Under the pieces are notes generated by a model. It did no database searches, was not told the DNA's origin, and was given only the letters and a program-made list of their open reading frames with translations. Positions 15,636-24,375 of a DNA stretch of 64,000 nucleotides are shown piece by piece. Made by a program: the position numbers and the translations under genes. This DNA comes from Bdellovibrionales bacterium (lineage in GTDB: Bacteria; Bdellovibrionota; Bdellovibrionia; Bdellovibrionales; UBA1609), in the NCBI GenBank assembly GCA_027459485.1, contig DAIDIG010000005.1, positions 1 to 64,000 on the forward strand, written 5' to 3'. Positions within the stretch are counted from its first letter, which is position 1, and every line of letters starts with the position of its first letter.

Positions 15636-17000
15636 ATGTCTGAATCGGGCTCATTCGATCTTGTGATTTCCGGTGCCTCCGTTGTCGCGCCCAAACCCAA
15701 GCATCCGAAGCAATGGATCGTGGAATCCGCGGACGTCGGCACACGCGACGGAAAAATCGCCGCCATCGGCTCGCTCTCAGGTTCTGCGGCGAAGATGACG
15801 ATTCAAGCGCGGGGTTTGACTCTTCTACCGGGCGTGATTGATACGCAAGTGCATTTTCGTGATCCGGGTTTTCCGGAAAAAGAAGACCTCGTGAGCGGTT
15901 CGCGCGCCGCGCTCGTTGGCGGAGTGACGACATTTTTCGACATGCCGAACACGCAACCGCCGACTCTGACAGCAATAGCCATCGCCGATAAAGTGAGTCG
16001 CGCTGAAAAAAGATCATGGGTGAATTACGCTTTTTATGCCGGTGCGTCACCTACGAACGTCGACAAACTTTCAGAACTTGAAAAGCTGCCCAATGTTTGC
16101 GGAGTCAAAATTTTTATGGGGAGTTCAACCGGCAACCTTGTGATCGGTTCGGATGATAATTTGGAGCAAGCGGTGGCACAGCTGAATCGCCCGTTTGCTG
16201 TTCATGCCGAAGACGAATCAAGATTAAGAGAGCGCCGGCACCTCGTCGAAGAAAACCCGGGGCGCGTTGAGCTCCATCCGGTTTGGCGAGACGTTGAGAC
16301 AGCGCTAATTGCCACTAAAAAAATAGTCGCATTGGCGGAGAAATATAAAAAGCGAGTACATGTCCTTCACATCACGACAGCGGAAGAAATCGCGTTTTTC
16401 AAAAGCCACCCCGCCCGCCAGGCGGGCCAAGTGACATTCGAGATCACACCGCAACACCTGACTCTATGGGCACCAGATTGCTACGAACGGCTCGGCGCGC
16501 TTGTCCAAATGAACCCTCCAATTCGCGAGAAGCGCCACTACGATGCCCTTTGGTCGGCGGTCCGTGACGGTATTGCGACGACGATTGGGTCCGACCATGC
16601 TCCTCACACTCTCGCTGAAAAGCGGCAAGTGTACCCGAAAACACCCTCGGGCATGGCCGGTGTTCAAACCCTGCTGCCACTCATGCTCGATCACGTTCAC
16701 AAAGGTCGATTGCCTCTGAGTCGCCTTGTGGAGCTAACATCGGCCAACCCCGCGCAACTATTCGAACTGAAAAGCAAGGGCAGCATCGAAGTCGGTAAAG
16801 ATGCCGATTTCGCTCTTGTCGATTTGACCACGCAAAAAACCATCACGAATTCTTGGATACAAAGTCGTTGCGGCTGGACGCCATTTGACGGCGTTAAAGT
16901 GCATGGATGGGTCGCCGCCACGATCGTCGGCGGTCACATCAGCATGCGAGACGGTGAGATCATTGGGTCGCCGAAGGGCAGTCCGGCGCTAAGAATGTGA
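15636..17000 (+). CDS. pyrC: Dihydroorotase family amidohydrolase
   Basis: 454 residues, TIM-barrel amidohydrolase. Motifs: DTQVHFRDPG (69-78), FDMPNT (101-106), the lysine that is carboxylated in this family in GVKIFMG (K158), HAED (H190), VLHITT (about 246) and TIGSDHAPHT (Asp near 319). Dihydroorotase makes carbamoyl aspartate and dihydroorotate interconvert in pyrimidine synthesis. The first His of the usual HxH metal motif is Gln71, a variant I recall from Bacteroidetes-type dihydroorotases; allantoinase or hydantoinase are alternatives. GAGG precedes the ATG at short distance. The 3' end overlaps the convergent gene by 41 bp. Confidence 0.8.
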   Translation: MSESGSFDLVISGASVVAPKPKHPKQWIVESADVGTRDGKIAAIGSLSGSAAKMTIQARGLTLLPGVIDTQVHFRDPGFPEKEDLVSGSRAALVGGVTTFFDMPNTQPPTLTAIAIADKVSRAEKRSWVNYAFYAGASPTNVDKLSELEKLPNVCGVKIFMGSSTGNLVIGSDDNLEQAVAQLNRPFAVHAEDESRLRERRHLVEENPGRVELHPVWRDVETALIATKKIVALAEKYKKRVHVLHITTAEEIAFFKSHPARQAGQVTFEITPQHLTLWAPDCYERLGALVQMNPPIREKRHYDALWSAVRDGIATTIGSDHAPHTLAEKRQVYPKTPSGMAGVQTLLPLMLDHVHKGRLPLSRLVELTSANPAQLFELKSKGSIEVGKDADFALVDLTTQKTITNSWIQSRCGWTPFDGVKVHGWVAATIVGGHISMRDGEIIGSPKGSPALRM

Positions 17001-17424
17001 CCGCAGTATCGGTCGAATCATTTATCATTGCGGCGCGAATCTCAACTTGATCAGCACACGATGAAAACGCCAAATCATTCAGAGTCACAGTAAAGGCGCC
17101 GCTTTCGCATTGTACTTGGCCCGAATTAATCACCTGATTCGGGTTCTGTGCCGGGATCGCCGCCCAATTGACGAGCGTGCCGTCGGCGACCCCCAAGCAA
17201 ACGCCCTTGATCACGGTCGAAGCCGTACTGACCGTTTGCGAAGGGGCTAAGAATTCGACTGGCGATTGTTGATATGTGCCGTCGACGATTTTCACCGTGC
17301 CAGGCGAAGACGCACCCGGCGCACCCGCGAACTTGGCGGCGGGGGCGCAGTTTTGAAACTTAAACAGCACGAGTAAACCCAGAGTCGCGATCGGTATCAC
17401 TCGAGAAAAGAGGCGATCCTTCAT
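16960..17424 (-). CDS. Putative lipoprotein
   Basis: 154 residues with a basic start, a hydrophobic stretch (ATLGLLVLFKFQNC) and Cys27 in FQNC. That lipobox is unusual, but this FQNC form is one I associate with Bdellovibrio-type lipoproteins. The mature part is a low-charge beta-rich domain with cysteine pairs (GVCLGV, QVQCES, SSCADQ, APDCPS). Its C-terminal 14 codons overlap the end of pyrC on the other strand. Unknown function. It follows the RsmB-like gene by 4 bp. Confidence 0.6.
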   Translation of the reverse strand: MKDRLFSRVIPIATLGLLVLFKFQNCAPAAKFAGAPGASSPGTVKIVDGTYQQSPVEFLAPSQTVSTASTVIKGVCLGVADGTLVNWAAIPAQNPNQVINSGQVQCESGAFTVTLNDLAFSSCADQVEIRAAMINDSTDTAVTFLAPDCPSATQ

Positions 17425-17428
17425 ATTT

Positions 17429-18586
17429 TTAGTTTAGCGCACGAGTGAGGCGACACGCAAAAAATCCGTCAAACGGCGTTTCAATCGGAGACACTTGCCA
17501 TTGTGTCTCAATTTGAAACTCGTTATCGGTGCGATTAGCGAAATCCTGAACGCGCAAAAGGTTTTCTGACGGTAAAACACTGCATGTCGAATAAACCAGC
17601 ACTCCCCCAGGTTTTACCATTTTGCTGTAGTTCACGAGAATATTCATCTGCAGTTCAGCCAGGCGATCGAGGTCGGCTTGAGTGAGCTTCCATTTCGCAT
17701 CGGGGTTACGGCGGATGACCCCCGTACCCGAACACGGCACGTCGAGCAGCACCCGATCGGCTTTACCTTCGAGGCGCTTGATGACCTTTGTCGAATCGAT
17801 GAGACGCGTTTCAATATTCGAGGCCCCCGCCCGGCGCGCGCGTCTTTGCAGTTCATCTAGCTTCCACTGCTGAACGTCCATCGCGAGCACACGACCGCGA
17901 TTTTTCATCAATGCGGCCAAATGCAAAGCCTTGCCTCCGCCGCCGGCACAGGCGTCGATGATGAACTCCCCTGCCTTTGGCTTGAGAAAGGGTGCGATCA
18001 ATTGCGAACCTGCGTCTTGCATCTCAACCCATCCATCTTGAAATGCGCGCGATTTAAAAATATTTTGCCGTTTGATCAAACGAAGGGCGTGGGGTGTCTC
18101 GAATGTCGGTTGCGCTACAGGCACTGTTTCAATCTCTTCTTCGGCGAGCCGCGCTTGAACCGTGTCTCGCGTAGCCTTGAGTTCATTCGCGCGCAAAGTG
18201 TGCGGTGCCGGTTCATTCAGCGCGCGAAGTAAAGATGACGCGCGCTCGAGACCCACTTCTTGGGTCATCCTAGCCACCATCCAGTCGGGGTACGATTCAC
18301 GAATGGCCAGCGGCAGTTCGCTCGCATGCGTGCGAAACTGGTCTTTTTCAGCGGCGTAATATTCGACGAGTTTTCGCGCCTCTTCACTACCAGACAATAC
18401 AGAGAGCAGGCGGCGCCAGCGCACAATATCGTAAACGGTTTCGGCGAACATCCGCCGATCTCGCGAGCCCCACTTTCGCTGCGTGCGAAGGGCATGCTCG
18501 ATGACTTTATCGGCGTGGCGCGACTCGCTGAAAATATTTTGTATAGCTGTGATACACGCGGTTTCAACCGGACGATGCAGATTCAT
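17429..18586 (-). CDS. RsmB/NOP2-type RNA cytosine-5 methyltransferase
   Basis: 385 residues. SAM-binding motif DACAGGGGKALHL (211-223), catalytic pair C285 in DVPCSGTGV and C335 in VYSTCSVLPSEN, as in m5C RNA methyltransferases. The N-terminal 70 residues look like a shortened NusB-like domain, so it is nearest to RsmB (16S rRNA m5C967), although full RsmB is about 430 residues. Another member of the NOP2/Sun group is possible. It lies directly downstream of an outer-membrane protein gene. Confidence 0.85.
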   Translation of the reverse strand: MNLHRPVETACITAIQNIFSESRHADKVIEHALRTQRKWGSRDRRMFAETVYDIVRWRRLLSVLSGSEEARKLVEYYAAEKDQFRTHASELPLAIRESYPDWMVARMTQEVGLERASSLLRALNEPAPHTLRANELKATRDTVQARLAEEEIETVPVAQPTFETPHALRLIKRQNIFKSRAFQDGWVEMQDAGSQLIAPFLKPKAGEFIIDACAGGGGKALHLAALMKNRGRVLAMDVQQWKLDELQRRARRAGASNIETRLIDSTKVIKRLEGKADRVLLDVPCSGTGVIRRNPDAKWKLTQADLDRLAELQMNILVNYSKMVKPGGVLVYSTCSVLPSENLLRVQDFANRTDNEFQIETQWQVSPIETPFDGFFACRLTRALN

Positions 18587-18609
18587 CGGTAGTCCTTAAT
18601 TTCTCTACT

Positions 18610-19398
18610 TTAGAATAAGAACACGCCACCGGCGGAGAGATAGACACCTTGCTGTTGGCCGACGCTCAACAGATTCACGAGGCCTTGGTACCCGACCTCC
18701 ATATACAACCCGCCACTGCCGAATAGGTTCGGAAATCGCGCGCCCGCCAATACGACATAATTGAGGCCCAAATCACCGGAACTGTTGATCTGCTTAAGAA
18801 AAATACCGGGGCCAAGCCCGCCGCCGAAATACATCGGAAACCCGCTACGCGCATTGGGGAATGCAATAATCGGCATCATCGCCAGCTGGCCGGCACTGCC
18901 GCCGGTCAAATTGTAGGTCAAATATTGAGCGCGAAACCATAAGTCGAACGAATTTGCGAATTCGTTAATTCGGTAGGTGACATCAAACATCATCGAACCG
19001 ACGTTGTCCTGGTGAGCGGCGCCCCAACTCCACTCTTTGTCATTAAGAAAGGTGCCAAAGCCGAGCATCAAATAACGATCGCCACTCGATTCTGAAACCG
19101 AATCGGGGCCCCGGTCACCCCCACCGTCGCGGACTTCCTTTTCATGAGCCTCACGGGCCACGAAATACGAGCGCGCCGCCGCCTTGCCCGTCCGAACCGA
19201 ATCGGACGGCGAGTCGTCAAAATCATTTTGCGAGTCATTGGCCGAATCGCTGCTCGAATCAGAAGGTAGCCGCGACACCGAACCGCTGGAGTCAGCCGCA
19301 CCCGGGTTTACGCCGTCATCAATCAATATTTGGCCAAATCCGTGCGCACTGCCGAAAAGCACCGCCAAGAGCGCACTCGCCAAGAGGTATTTTTTCAT
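18610..19398 (-). CDS. Outer-membrane beta-barrel protein with Ser/Asp-rich linker
   Basis: 262 residues. Signal peptide ends near AHGFG. Residues about 35-100 are low-complexity Ser/Asp/Asn (SSSDSANDSQNDFDDS), probably exposed and flexible. The rest is made of amphipathic strands and ends in GGVFLF, the terminal Phe being typical of barrel insertion by BAM. The ATG at 19398 is used; a TTG at 19404 would add two residues. Function unknown. Confidence 0.65.
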   Translation of the reverse strand: MKKYLLASALLAVLFGSAHGFGQILIDDGVNPGAADSSGSVSRLPSDSSSDSANDSQNDFDDSPSDSVRTGKAAARSYFVAREAHEKEVRDGGGDRGPDSVSESSGDRYLMLGFGTFLNDKEWSWGAAHQDNVGSMMFDVTYRINEFANSFDLWFRAQYLTYNLTGGSAGQLAMMPIIAFPNARSGFPMYFGGGLGPGIFLKQINSSGDLGLNYVVLAGARFPNLFGSGGLYMEVGYQGLVNLLSVGQQQGVYLSAGGVFLF

Positions 19399-19479
19399 TC
19401 CCAACCATTATTGCAACGTGCCAATCAAATCGACAAGCGAAAATTGACCCGTGTTGCGAAGCGACTTAGGTTGTCGCGA

Positions 19480-19917
19480 ATGAAAAAATTAAGCGATCAA
19501 AACAAGCAACCAAGCGGGCCGCGTAGAAGAGCACGTGAAATTTCTCTGCAAATTTTATTTCAACGAGAATTCACCCCCGAAATGAGCATTGAGGCAAGTT
19601 TAAAATATTTTAGCACCTACATTTCGGCCGCCGACGAGGCTTGGCAGTACGCCGAGTCGCTCCTTAAAGGCGTGGCCGAACGCGGTCAAGAGATCGATCG
19701 CCTGATCAGCGAATCCAGCCGCAATTGGAAGATCGAGCGCATTTCGCCGGTTGATCTTTGCCTGCTTCGTCAAAGTGTATATGAAATCATTTCTGAGAGT
19801 GCACCGTTCAAAGTTGCGATTGACGAGGCGGTCGAACTGGCAAAAAAATATGGTAGTACCGAATCCGCACACTTCATCAACGGTATACTGGATGACGTGC
19901 ACCGGCGCTCGTCATAG
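19480..19917 (+). CDS. nusB: Transcription antitermination factor NusB
   Basis: 145 residues, the usual length. Motifs include RRRAREISLQILFQREF at the N-terminus, LLRQSVYEI and FKVAIDEAVELAKKYGSTESAHFINGILDDVH at the C-terminus. NusB with S10 binds boxA RNA in rRNA leaders and keeps RNA polymerase from stopping. The ATG at 19480 is chosen because homology begins there; AGG lies 9 bases upstream. An upstream in-frame extension would run across the divergent promoter region. It starts a short operon with the next two genes. Confidence 0.93.
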   Translation: MKKLSDQNKQPSGPRRRAREISLQILFQREFTPEMSIEASLKYFSTYISAADEAWQYAESLLKGVAERGQEIDRLISESSRNWKIERISPVDLCLLRQSVYEIISESAPFKVAIDEAVELAKKYGSTESAHFINGILDDVHRRSS

Positions 19918-19926
19918 GAGTCGACA

Positions 19927-20379
19927 TTGCTAACTATCAACCGCGCCCATGCATTCAGCCCGGGCTCTGACCTTTGGATTTTGCCCGCAAGTGCCGCACA
20001 ATCGCCGATCGCCCGCCGGATTGATTGGTACTTGAATTTTCAGCTGTCGCGCGCGCGAATGAGAAAACCTCATGAAATCCCGGTGTCGGTCAAAAAAATT
20101 CTGACTGAGAATAAAATGGACGAATTGCTGCAAGATCCGGAGCGCAACGAAGACGCGAGACCGCTCGCCGTTATGGCCATCGATCGACTGCCGGCCAACA
20201 TGGTCGTCGAGTTGCCGTATGCCAAGTCTGGTGAATGGATCTTAAATGCAAAAGCCGTGTGGGAAGGCTTCAGTAAGCCTCGCGTGCGCGTCTTTTTGCC
20301 GTCCGATTTGGAGCCGGCCCTACTCGCGAAACATTGGCCGGCCTCTTTGTCAGACGAATTCTCGATCGTTAGTTTATGA
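19927..20379 (+). CDS. Conserved-looking protein of unknown function
   Basis: 150 residues, soluble, no signal peptide or membrane segment, no motif I recognise (NMVVELPYAKSGEWILNAKAVWEGF). It begins with TTG, preceded by AGGAG at 19916-19920, 10 nt after the nusB stop. Its TGA overlaps the ATG of the following PPDK regulator gene (ATGA). The tight packing suggests co-expression with both neighbours. Confidence 0.7.
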   Translation: MLTINRAHAFSPGSDLWILPASAAQSPIARRIDWYLNFQLSRARMRKPHEIPVSVKKILTENKMDELLQDPERNEDARPLAVMAIDRLPANMVVELPYAKSGEWILNAKAVWEGFSKPRVRVFLPSDLEPALLAKHWPASLSDEFSIVSL

Positions 20380-21218
20380 CCGCCCCCACCCGAAATCTTT
20401 TTATTATTTCGGACGGCACCGGAGAAACGGCAAGCCAAATGGTGCGGGCCGGGATTGTACAGTACGCTCATCAGGATATTCACATTGTAAAATGCAAAAA
20501 CGTACGGACCGAGTCTCAAGTTGACCCGATCATTAGTGAAGCCGCCGACAAACAGGGGATGATCGTGTTTACTGTAGTGAGTCGATTGTTACGTCAGCAC
20601 ATAAGCAATGAATCGACTCGCCATGGCGTCGTAGCGATCGATTTATTGGGACCGCTACTCATGGGCCTAGAAGGTTTTTTCGGTTTGAGTGGGCAAGACC
20701 CGAAAGCCGGTCTTTTGCGTACGGTGGACGACAGATACTTCAAACGAATCGACGCCATCGAGTACACGGTCAAACACGACGATGGCAAAACGCTTTCCGA
20801 ACTCGACAACGCCGATATCATATTGGTCGGCATCAGTCGCACGAGCAAGACACCGCTGTCGATTTTTTTGAGCCACAAAGGGTTCAAAGTGGCGAACATT
20901 CCGGTTGTACTCAACGTGCCACTCCCCGAGGAGTTGTTCAAAGCAGATCAACGTAAAGTTGTCGGCCTCATTATTGATTCAGATACTTTGCTGAGGATTC
21001 GCCGTAAACGCCTCGAAAAATTCGGGCAAGACCCCGGTAGCGAGTACGCAAGCCGCGAACATATTTTCAAAGAAATCGATTACGCCAACGCACTCTTCAA
21101 GCAGAACCGAAGGTGGCCTGTGTTCAACATCACCGATCGCGCACTAGAAGAAACAGCCGCTGAAATCGTCCGATTGGTCGGGTCGCGTATGGATTTGCCT
21201 TACGATGCCTTGCTGTAA
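20376..21218 (+). CDS. PPDK/PEP synthase regulatory kinase-phosphorylase
   Basis: 280 residues, DUF299 family. The N-terminus NLFIISDGTGETA and the P-loop GISRTSKT (152-159) before PLSIFLS are diagnostic. These bifunctional enzymes phosphorylate (with ADP) and dephosphorylate a threonine of pyruvate phosphate dikinase or PEP synthase and so switch the pyruvate to PEP step. Which of the two is the target cannot be told from sequence; neither gene is in the window. Translationally coupled to the preceding gene. Confidence 0.9.
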   Translation: MTAPTRNLFIISDGTGETASQMVRAGIVQYAHQDIHIVKCKNVRTESQVDPIISEAADKQGMIVFTVVSRLLRQHISNESTRHGVVAIDLLGPLLMGLEGFFGLSGQDPKAGLLRTVDDRYFKRIDAIEYTVKHDDGKTLSELDNADIILVGISRTSKTPLSIFLSHKGFKVANIPVVLNVPLPEELFKADQRKVVGLIIDSDTLLRIRRKRLEKFGQDPGSEYASREHIFKEIDYANALFKQNRRWPVFNITDRALEETAAEIVRLVGSRMDLPYDALL

Positions 21219-21241
21219 TTGCGGCCAGCTCTAAAAAACGT

Positions 21242-22144
21242 TTATGATAACATCTGCTGTTGGATCGCCCGATAAAACGTATCCGCCATCGGTTGAATCG
21301 ACGGCGACTTCAACGAGTACAGATTCACATTCACCGAGTACTTCAGCTCATCAACGTGAATGCGGTGAAGTCGTCGCGTTTTCACTTGTTTGCGAATGCT
21401 GTGCGCCGGCAGAAAGCCCCAACCCACGCCAGCCTCGACGACGCGCTTGAGAGTCCCAACGTTATCCGATTCGAATGTCGGGCGGATTTTCACTTTTTCG
21501 TTGTCTAGGTGATTGTTGAGCATGCGTTTAAATAACGGATACATCGCGGCGTCCGAAACCATCGGGCGCGCCGGCAATTCAGAAATTCGCGCCGATTCGG
21601 GCACTGAGGCATCTCGGCCCGAAGCCACGAGCCACACTTCGTCTTGCATCACGAAACGCTCATCGTAACGGTCGAAACCGATACCGTATTCGTTTTTCAA
21701 ATCAGGCAAAATGGCCATGTCTATCGAGGCCTTTTTCATTTCACCGATGATTTGTTCGGCTGTGCCGTAAACTAATTTGAGACTGAGGCGCGTATTGTGT
21801 TTAAGAAACAAGCCCACAACTGGGCTCACCAAATGAAGGCCGAAGGCGCTGGTTGTGCCGATGCGCATTTCGCCGGCCAGCTCTTGAGAGAACGTATGAA
21901 TGGCGACTTCCGCCTGTTGCGTGAGAAATAAAATCTTTTTTGCATAGTCGTAAAGCAGCTGCCCTTGAATAGAAGGTTTAACTTGGCGCACTCCTCGCAC
22001 GAGCAGCGGTACTTGAAGTTCGTCTTCGAGCGCCCGAATCTGTTGGCTGACCGCCGGCTGAGTTAAATTCAGCTTTTCAGCCGCCGCCGTCATGCTGCCT
22101 TCGCTGATCACCCGGCAAAACGTTCCCAATTGTTGCAGGTTCAT
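21242..22144 (-). CDS. LysR-family transcriptional regulator
   Basis: 300 residues. Winged helix-turn-helix at the N-terminus (SMTAAAEKLNLTQPAVSQQI, residues 17-36) and a periplasmic-binding-protein-like effector domain (MRIGTTSAFGLHLVSPVVGLF onward). The strong site GGAGG is 7 bases before the ATG. A perfect inverted repeat upstream (22167-22183) is a good candidate operator for autoregulation and for a divergent target, the subtilisin-like gene at 22460. Effector unknown. Confidence 0.92.
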   Translation of the reverse strand: MNLQQLGTFCRVISEGSMTAAAEKLNLTQPAVSQQIRALEDELQVPLLVRGVRQVKPSIQGQLLYDYAKKILFLTQQAEVAIHTFSQELAGEMRIGTTSAFGLHLVSPVVGLFLKHNTRLSLKLVYGTAEQIIGEMKKASIDMAILPDLKNEYGIGFDRYDERFVMQDEVWLVASGRDASVPESARISELPARPMVSDAAMYPLFKRMLNNHLDNEKVKIRPTFESDNVGTLKRVVEAGVGWGFLPAHSIRKQVKTRRLHRIHVDELKYSVNVNLYSLKSPSIQPMADTFYRAIQQQMLS

Positions 22145-22166
22145 GAAAAAACCTCCGTCTTTTATG

Positions 22167-22183
22167 TATAAGTGACTCTTATA
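22167..22183. promoter_or_regulatory. LysR-type operator dyad
   Basis: TATAAG-TGACT-CTTATA, perfect 6-bp arms with 5-bp spacer, 23 bp upstream of the LysR start codon. It contains the T-N11-A pattern expected for LysR-type binding. Confidence 0.55.
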
Positions 22184-22433
22184 TCAGATTTTATGCGGCA
22201 CGTAAAATTCATTGTAATACTGTAAGGGCTACTCGGCTCAACATTGCAACGACCGGAATAAATTTCACTTTTTACATTTGGATGAAATACTTTTTTCAGG
22301 TCATCAACTGCTCGTTCAAAAATAATTTAACGTAACTCATTGATTCTAATGATGTTTGTTGGCACATATTAAAATTCGTTATCGCCGTGAAAATTTTGTC
22401 TTTGATTGAAAAAATTTTTCAGGCGGAGGATCG

Positions 22434-22455
22434 TCCCCTGCATCTTCGGGGGGAG
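22434..22455 (+). promoter_or_regulatory. Hairpin competing with the protease ribosome-binding site
   Basis: TCCCC (22434-22438) can pair with the start of GGGGGGAG (22448-22455), which also holds the ribosome-binding site 4 bases before the ATG. Folding could lower translation. Confidence 0.3.
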
Positions 22456-22459
22456 ATAA

Positions 22460-24268
22460 ATGAAAAATTCAATACTGATTCTAGCGGGGGCGATGGCGCT
22501 GACAGCGTGTGGGAGCAAAAGCCACAACTCAGCGATTCCAGTCATCCCTAAAAATCAAACGGTTTATTACGCACCGACCGGCAAGACCGAAACCGGGGTG
22601 ATCGTTTCTGGCATTTCGAAATCGGCGTTAGAAAAACTGGTCGCGCAAAATAAGCAGTTGCGGGTTCGTATCGTAAATCCGCTGCGCGGCCTTTACGAAT
22701 TTTTCGGCCAAGATTTGCGAACCGTGACCGCCGAGGTTGACACAAAAAGTGTGCTTGTTGAACAAAACTCATACGTCGACAGCCCTCGTAAAAAGGTTCT
22801 TGATTCAAACTGGTCGAATTTGAAGAATTTGGCGACCGCAAGCTCCGGCGGTCAACTAAATGATAATCCTCTCGTCTACTTATACAAAAAGCTTCAGGGC
22901 GTAACAGTCACAGGCCCTCAGCTCGACTTCGTCAACAGTTGTCATTTTGATGAAAGTCGCGCACCAAAAGTAACTGTGCTGACCTCGCAGCCCCAAAACC
23001 TGCAAAAAACCATGACGTTCTTCGACCTTGGCCAGAGCGTCAACTTAGACGGAGATCAATCTCAGAGCCTTGACGGCTCGGCTCTGTCGTATCAGTGGTT
23101 GGTCACTGTTCCTGAAGATTCAGACCTTGGGCCGACTTTTGGCAGTTCGAGTCAAATGAACTTCACTCCGGATACGACGGGAATGCATATTTACTCGCTT
23201 GTCGTTAAAGATTCGAATGGCTTCTGTAACGCGAAGTTCAGATACATGTACGTTTCAGCGAAAGATCCATTTAAGGTGGGCCCGTACTTCCCAGCGTCGT
23301 TATTGGCCAAAGTCGACCCGAACGGCAAAATGTTTTGGCCGGTTTTTCAAGTGGGCTCCGTCGCGGGCTGGCCGCAATCCACCGGCCGCGGTGTGACGAT
23401 CGCGGTTATCGACTCGGGTGTGAATTACAATCATCCGGCATTGCAGCCCAATATTTGGCAGAATATTGGCGAAATACCCGATAACCAAATCGACGACGAT
23501 AACAACGGCTTTATTGATGACTACGTCGGCTATAATTTTTCACAGAACGACGCTTATCCGTTTGACGACTACGGCCACGGTAGTCACGTAGCAGGCATTG
23601 CAGCCAGCCAACTTTTTGGCGCGGCTCGCGAAGCTCATATCATGCCGGTGAAAGCAACCTTCATCGGAAACGGCTTTGATATCGCTACCGTTGCGGGTGC
23701 GGTCGAGTACGCCGTCGATAACGGGGCGAACGTCATCAATATGTCGGTCGGTTGGCAGGATGACTATCCGGTCATGCGGCAAGCGTTCGAATACGCGCAA
23801 AAACATGACGTGCTGATTGTGGTCGCGGCCGGTAACGATTCGTCTAATAACGATGCCGTGGCTGATTACCCCGCCAACTACAACTTTGACAACGTAATTG
23901 CAGTGGCGGCGTCTGATCGAAAAAACAATCTGGCTTTTTATTCCAATTTCGGTGCCCACAACGTGCCGATCGCCGCTCCGGGCGGTACGCAAAACAAGAT
24001 GGTATGGTCCGCTTACAAAAAGAATCCTCGCAACCTTCTTTTTGTGGGCATGGCAGGTACCTCGATGGCGTCACCGCTCGTAGCGGGAGTTGCGGCCCAA
24101 GTTTGGGGGGTGAACCCCGGCATGACCGCTCAACAGGTAAAACAAATCTTGCTGAGCACGACGAAGTATTCGGCGGCACTTGCCGGCAAAGTCACATCCG
24201 GCGGTGTTGTTGACGCTCAAGCGGCTATTGCAGCGGCTGAAAAAACTTTGGGCAGCCCCCTTCTTTAG
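22460..24268 (+). CDS. Subtilisin-like serine protease lipoprotein (S8)
   Basis: 602 residues. Lipobox ALTAC17 directs it to the envelope. Residues about 160-275 form an Ig/PKD-like domain (LGQSVNLDGDQSQSLDGSALSYQWLV). The C-terminal half is a peptidase S8 domain with a full triad: D318 in AVIDSGVN, H373 in YGHGSHVAG and S535 in GTSMASPLVAG; N459 in VAAGND is the oxyanion-hole asparagine. It should degrade proteins at the outer membrane or, if exported to the surface, outside the cell. The N-terminal part (FGQDLRTVTAEV) may be an inhibitory prodomain. Divergent from the LysR gene. Confidence 0.9.
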   Translation: MKNSILILAGAMALTACGSKSHNSAIPVIPKNQTVYYAPTGKTETGVIVSGISKSALEKLVAQNKQLRVRIVNPLRGLYEFFGQDLRTVTAEVDTKSVLVEQNSYVDSPRKKVLDSNWSNLKNLATASSGGQLNDNPLVYLYKKLQGVTVTGPQLDFVNSCHFDESRAPKVTVLTSQPQNLQKTMTFFDLGQSVNLDGDQSQSLDGSALSYQWLVTVPEDSDLGPTFGSSSQMNFTPDTTGMHIYSLVVKDSNGFCNAKFRYMYVSAKDPFKVGPYFPASLLAKVDPNGKMFWPVFQVGSVAGWPQSTGRGVTIAVIDSGVNYNHPALQPNIWQNIGEIPDNQIDDDNNGFIDDYVGYNFSQNDAYPFDDYGHGSHVAGIAASQLFGAAREAHIMPVKATFIGNGFDIATVAGAVEYAVDNGANVINMSVGWQDDYPVMRQAFEYAQKHDVLIVVAAGNDSSNNDAVADYPANYNFDNVIAVAASDRKNNLAFYSNFGAHNVPIAAPGGTQNKMVWSAYKKNPRNLLFVGMAGTSMASPLVAGVAAQVWGVNPGMTAQQVKQILLSTTKYSAALAGKVTSGGVVDAQAAIAAAEKTLGSPLL

Positions 24269-24304
24269 GTTGGTGACCATAGCTGACCTAGACCTCTGTA
24301 CTGC

Positions 24305-24331
24305 CGATGACGAAAACATCTATCGTCATCG
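24305..24331. terminator. Inverted repeat after the protease gene
   Basis: CGATGACG and CGTCATCG form a perfect 8-bp stem with an 11-nt AT-rich loop, 36 nt after the protease stop. No T-run; terminator or operator. Confidence 0.35.
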
Positions 24332-24350
24332 ACCTCAATTGACGGATAAT

Positions 24351-24375
24351 AGAAGCATCTTCTAGAGGTGCTTCT
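24351..24375 (+). promoter_or_regulatory. Hairpin presenting the ribosome-binding site of the 24376 gene
   Basis: AGAAGCA pairs with TGCTTCT (7 bp). The 11-nt loop ends in GAGG, the ribosome-binding site, and the right arm ends at the base before the ATG. Confidence 0.4.

Larger units (their letters stand above)
22145..22459. other. 315-bp divergent control region
   Basis: AT-rich region between the LysR and protease genes. It holds a LysR-type dyad at 22167-22183 and a GC-rich hairpin near the protease start (22434-22455). A TTGGCAC word at 22359 lacks the sigma-54 -12 element. I see no coding sequence. Confidence 0.6.

Noticed and set aside
19020-19040. TTGGCACC on the reverse strand inside the outer-membrane gene
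   Set aside because: -12 element reads AA and the site lies within a coding sequence.
22359-22374. Second TTGGCAC word, possible sigma-54 promoter of the protease gene
   Set aside because: The -12 position after the 10-bp spacing reads AA instead of GC.
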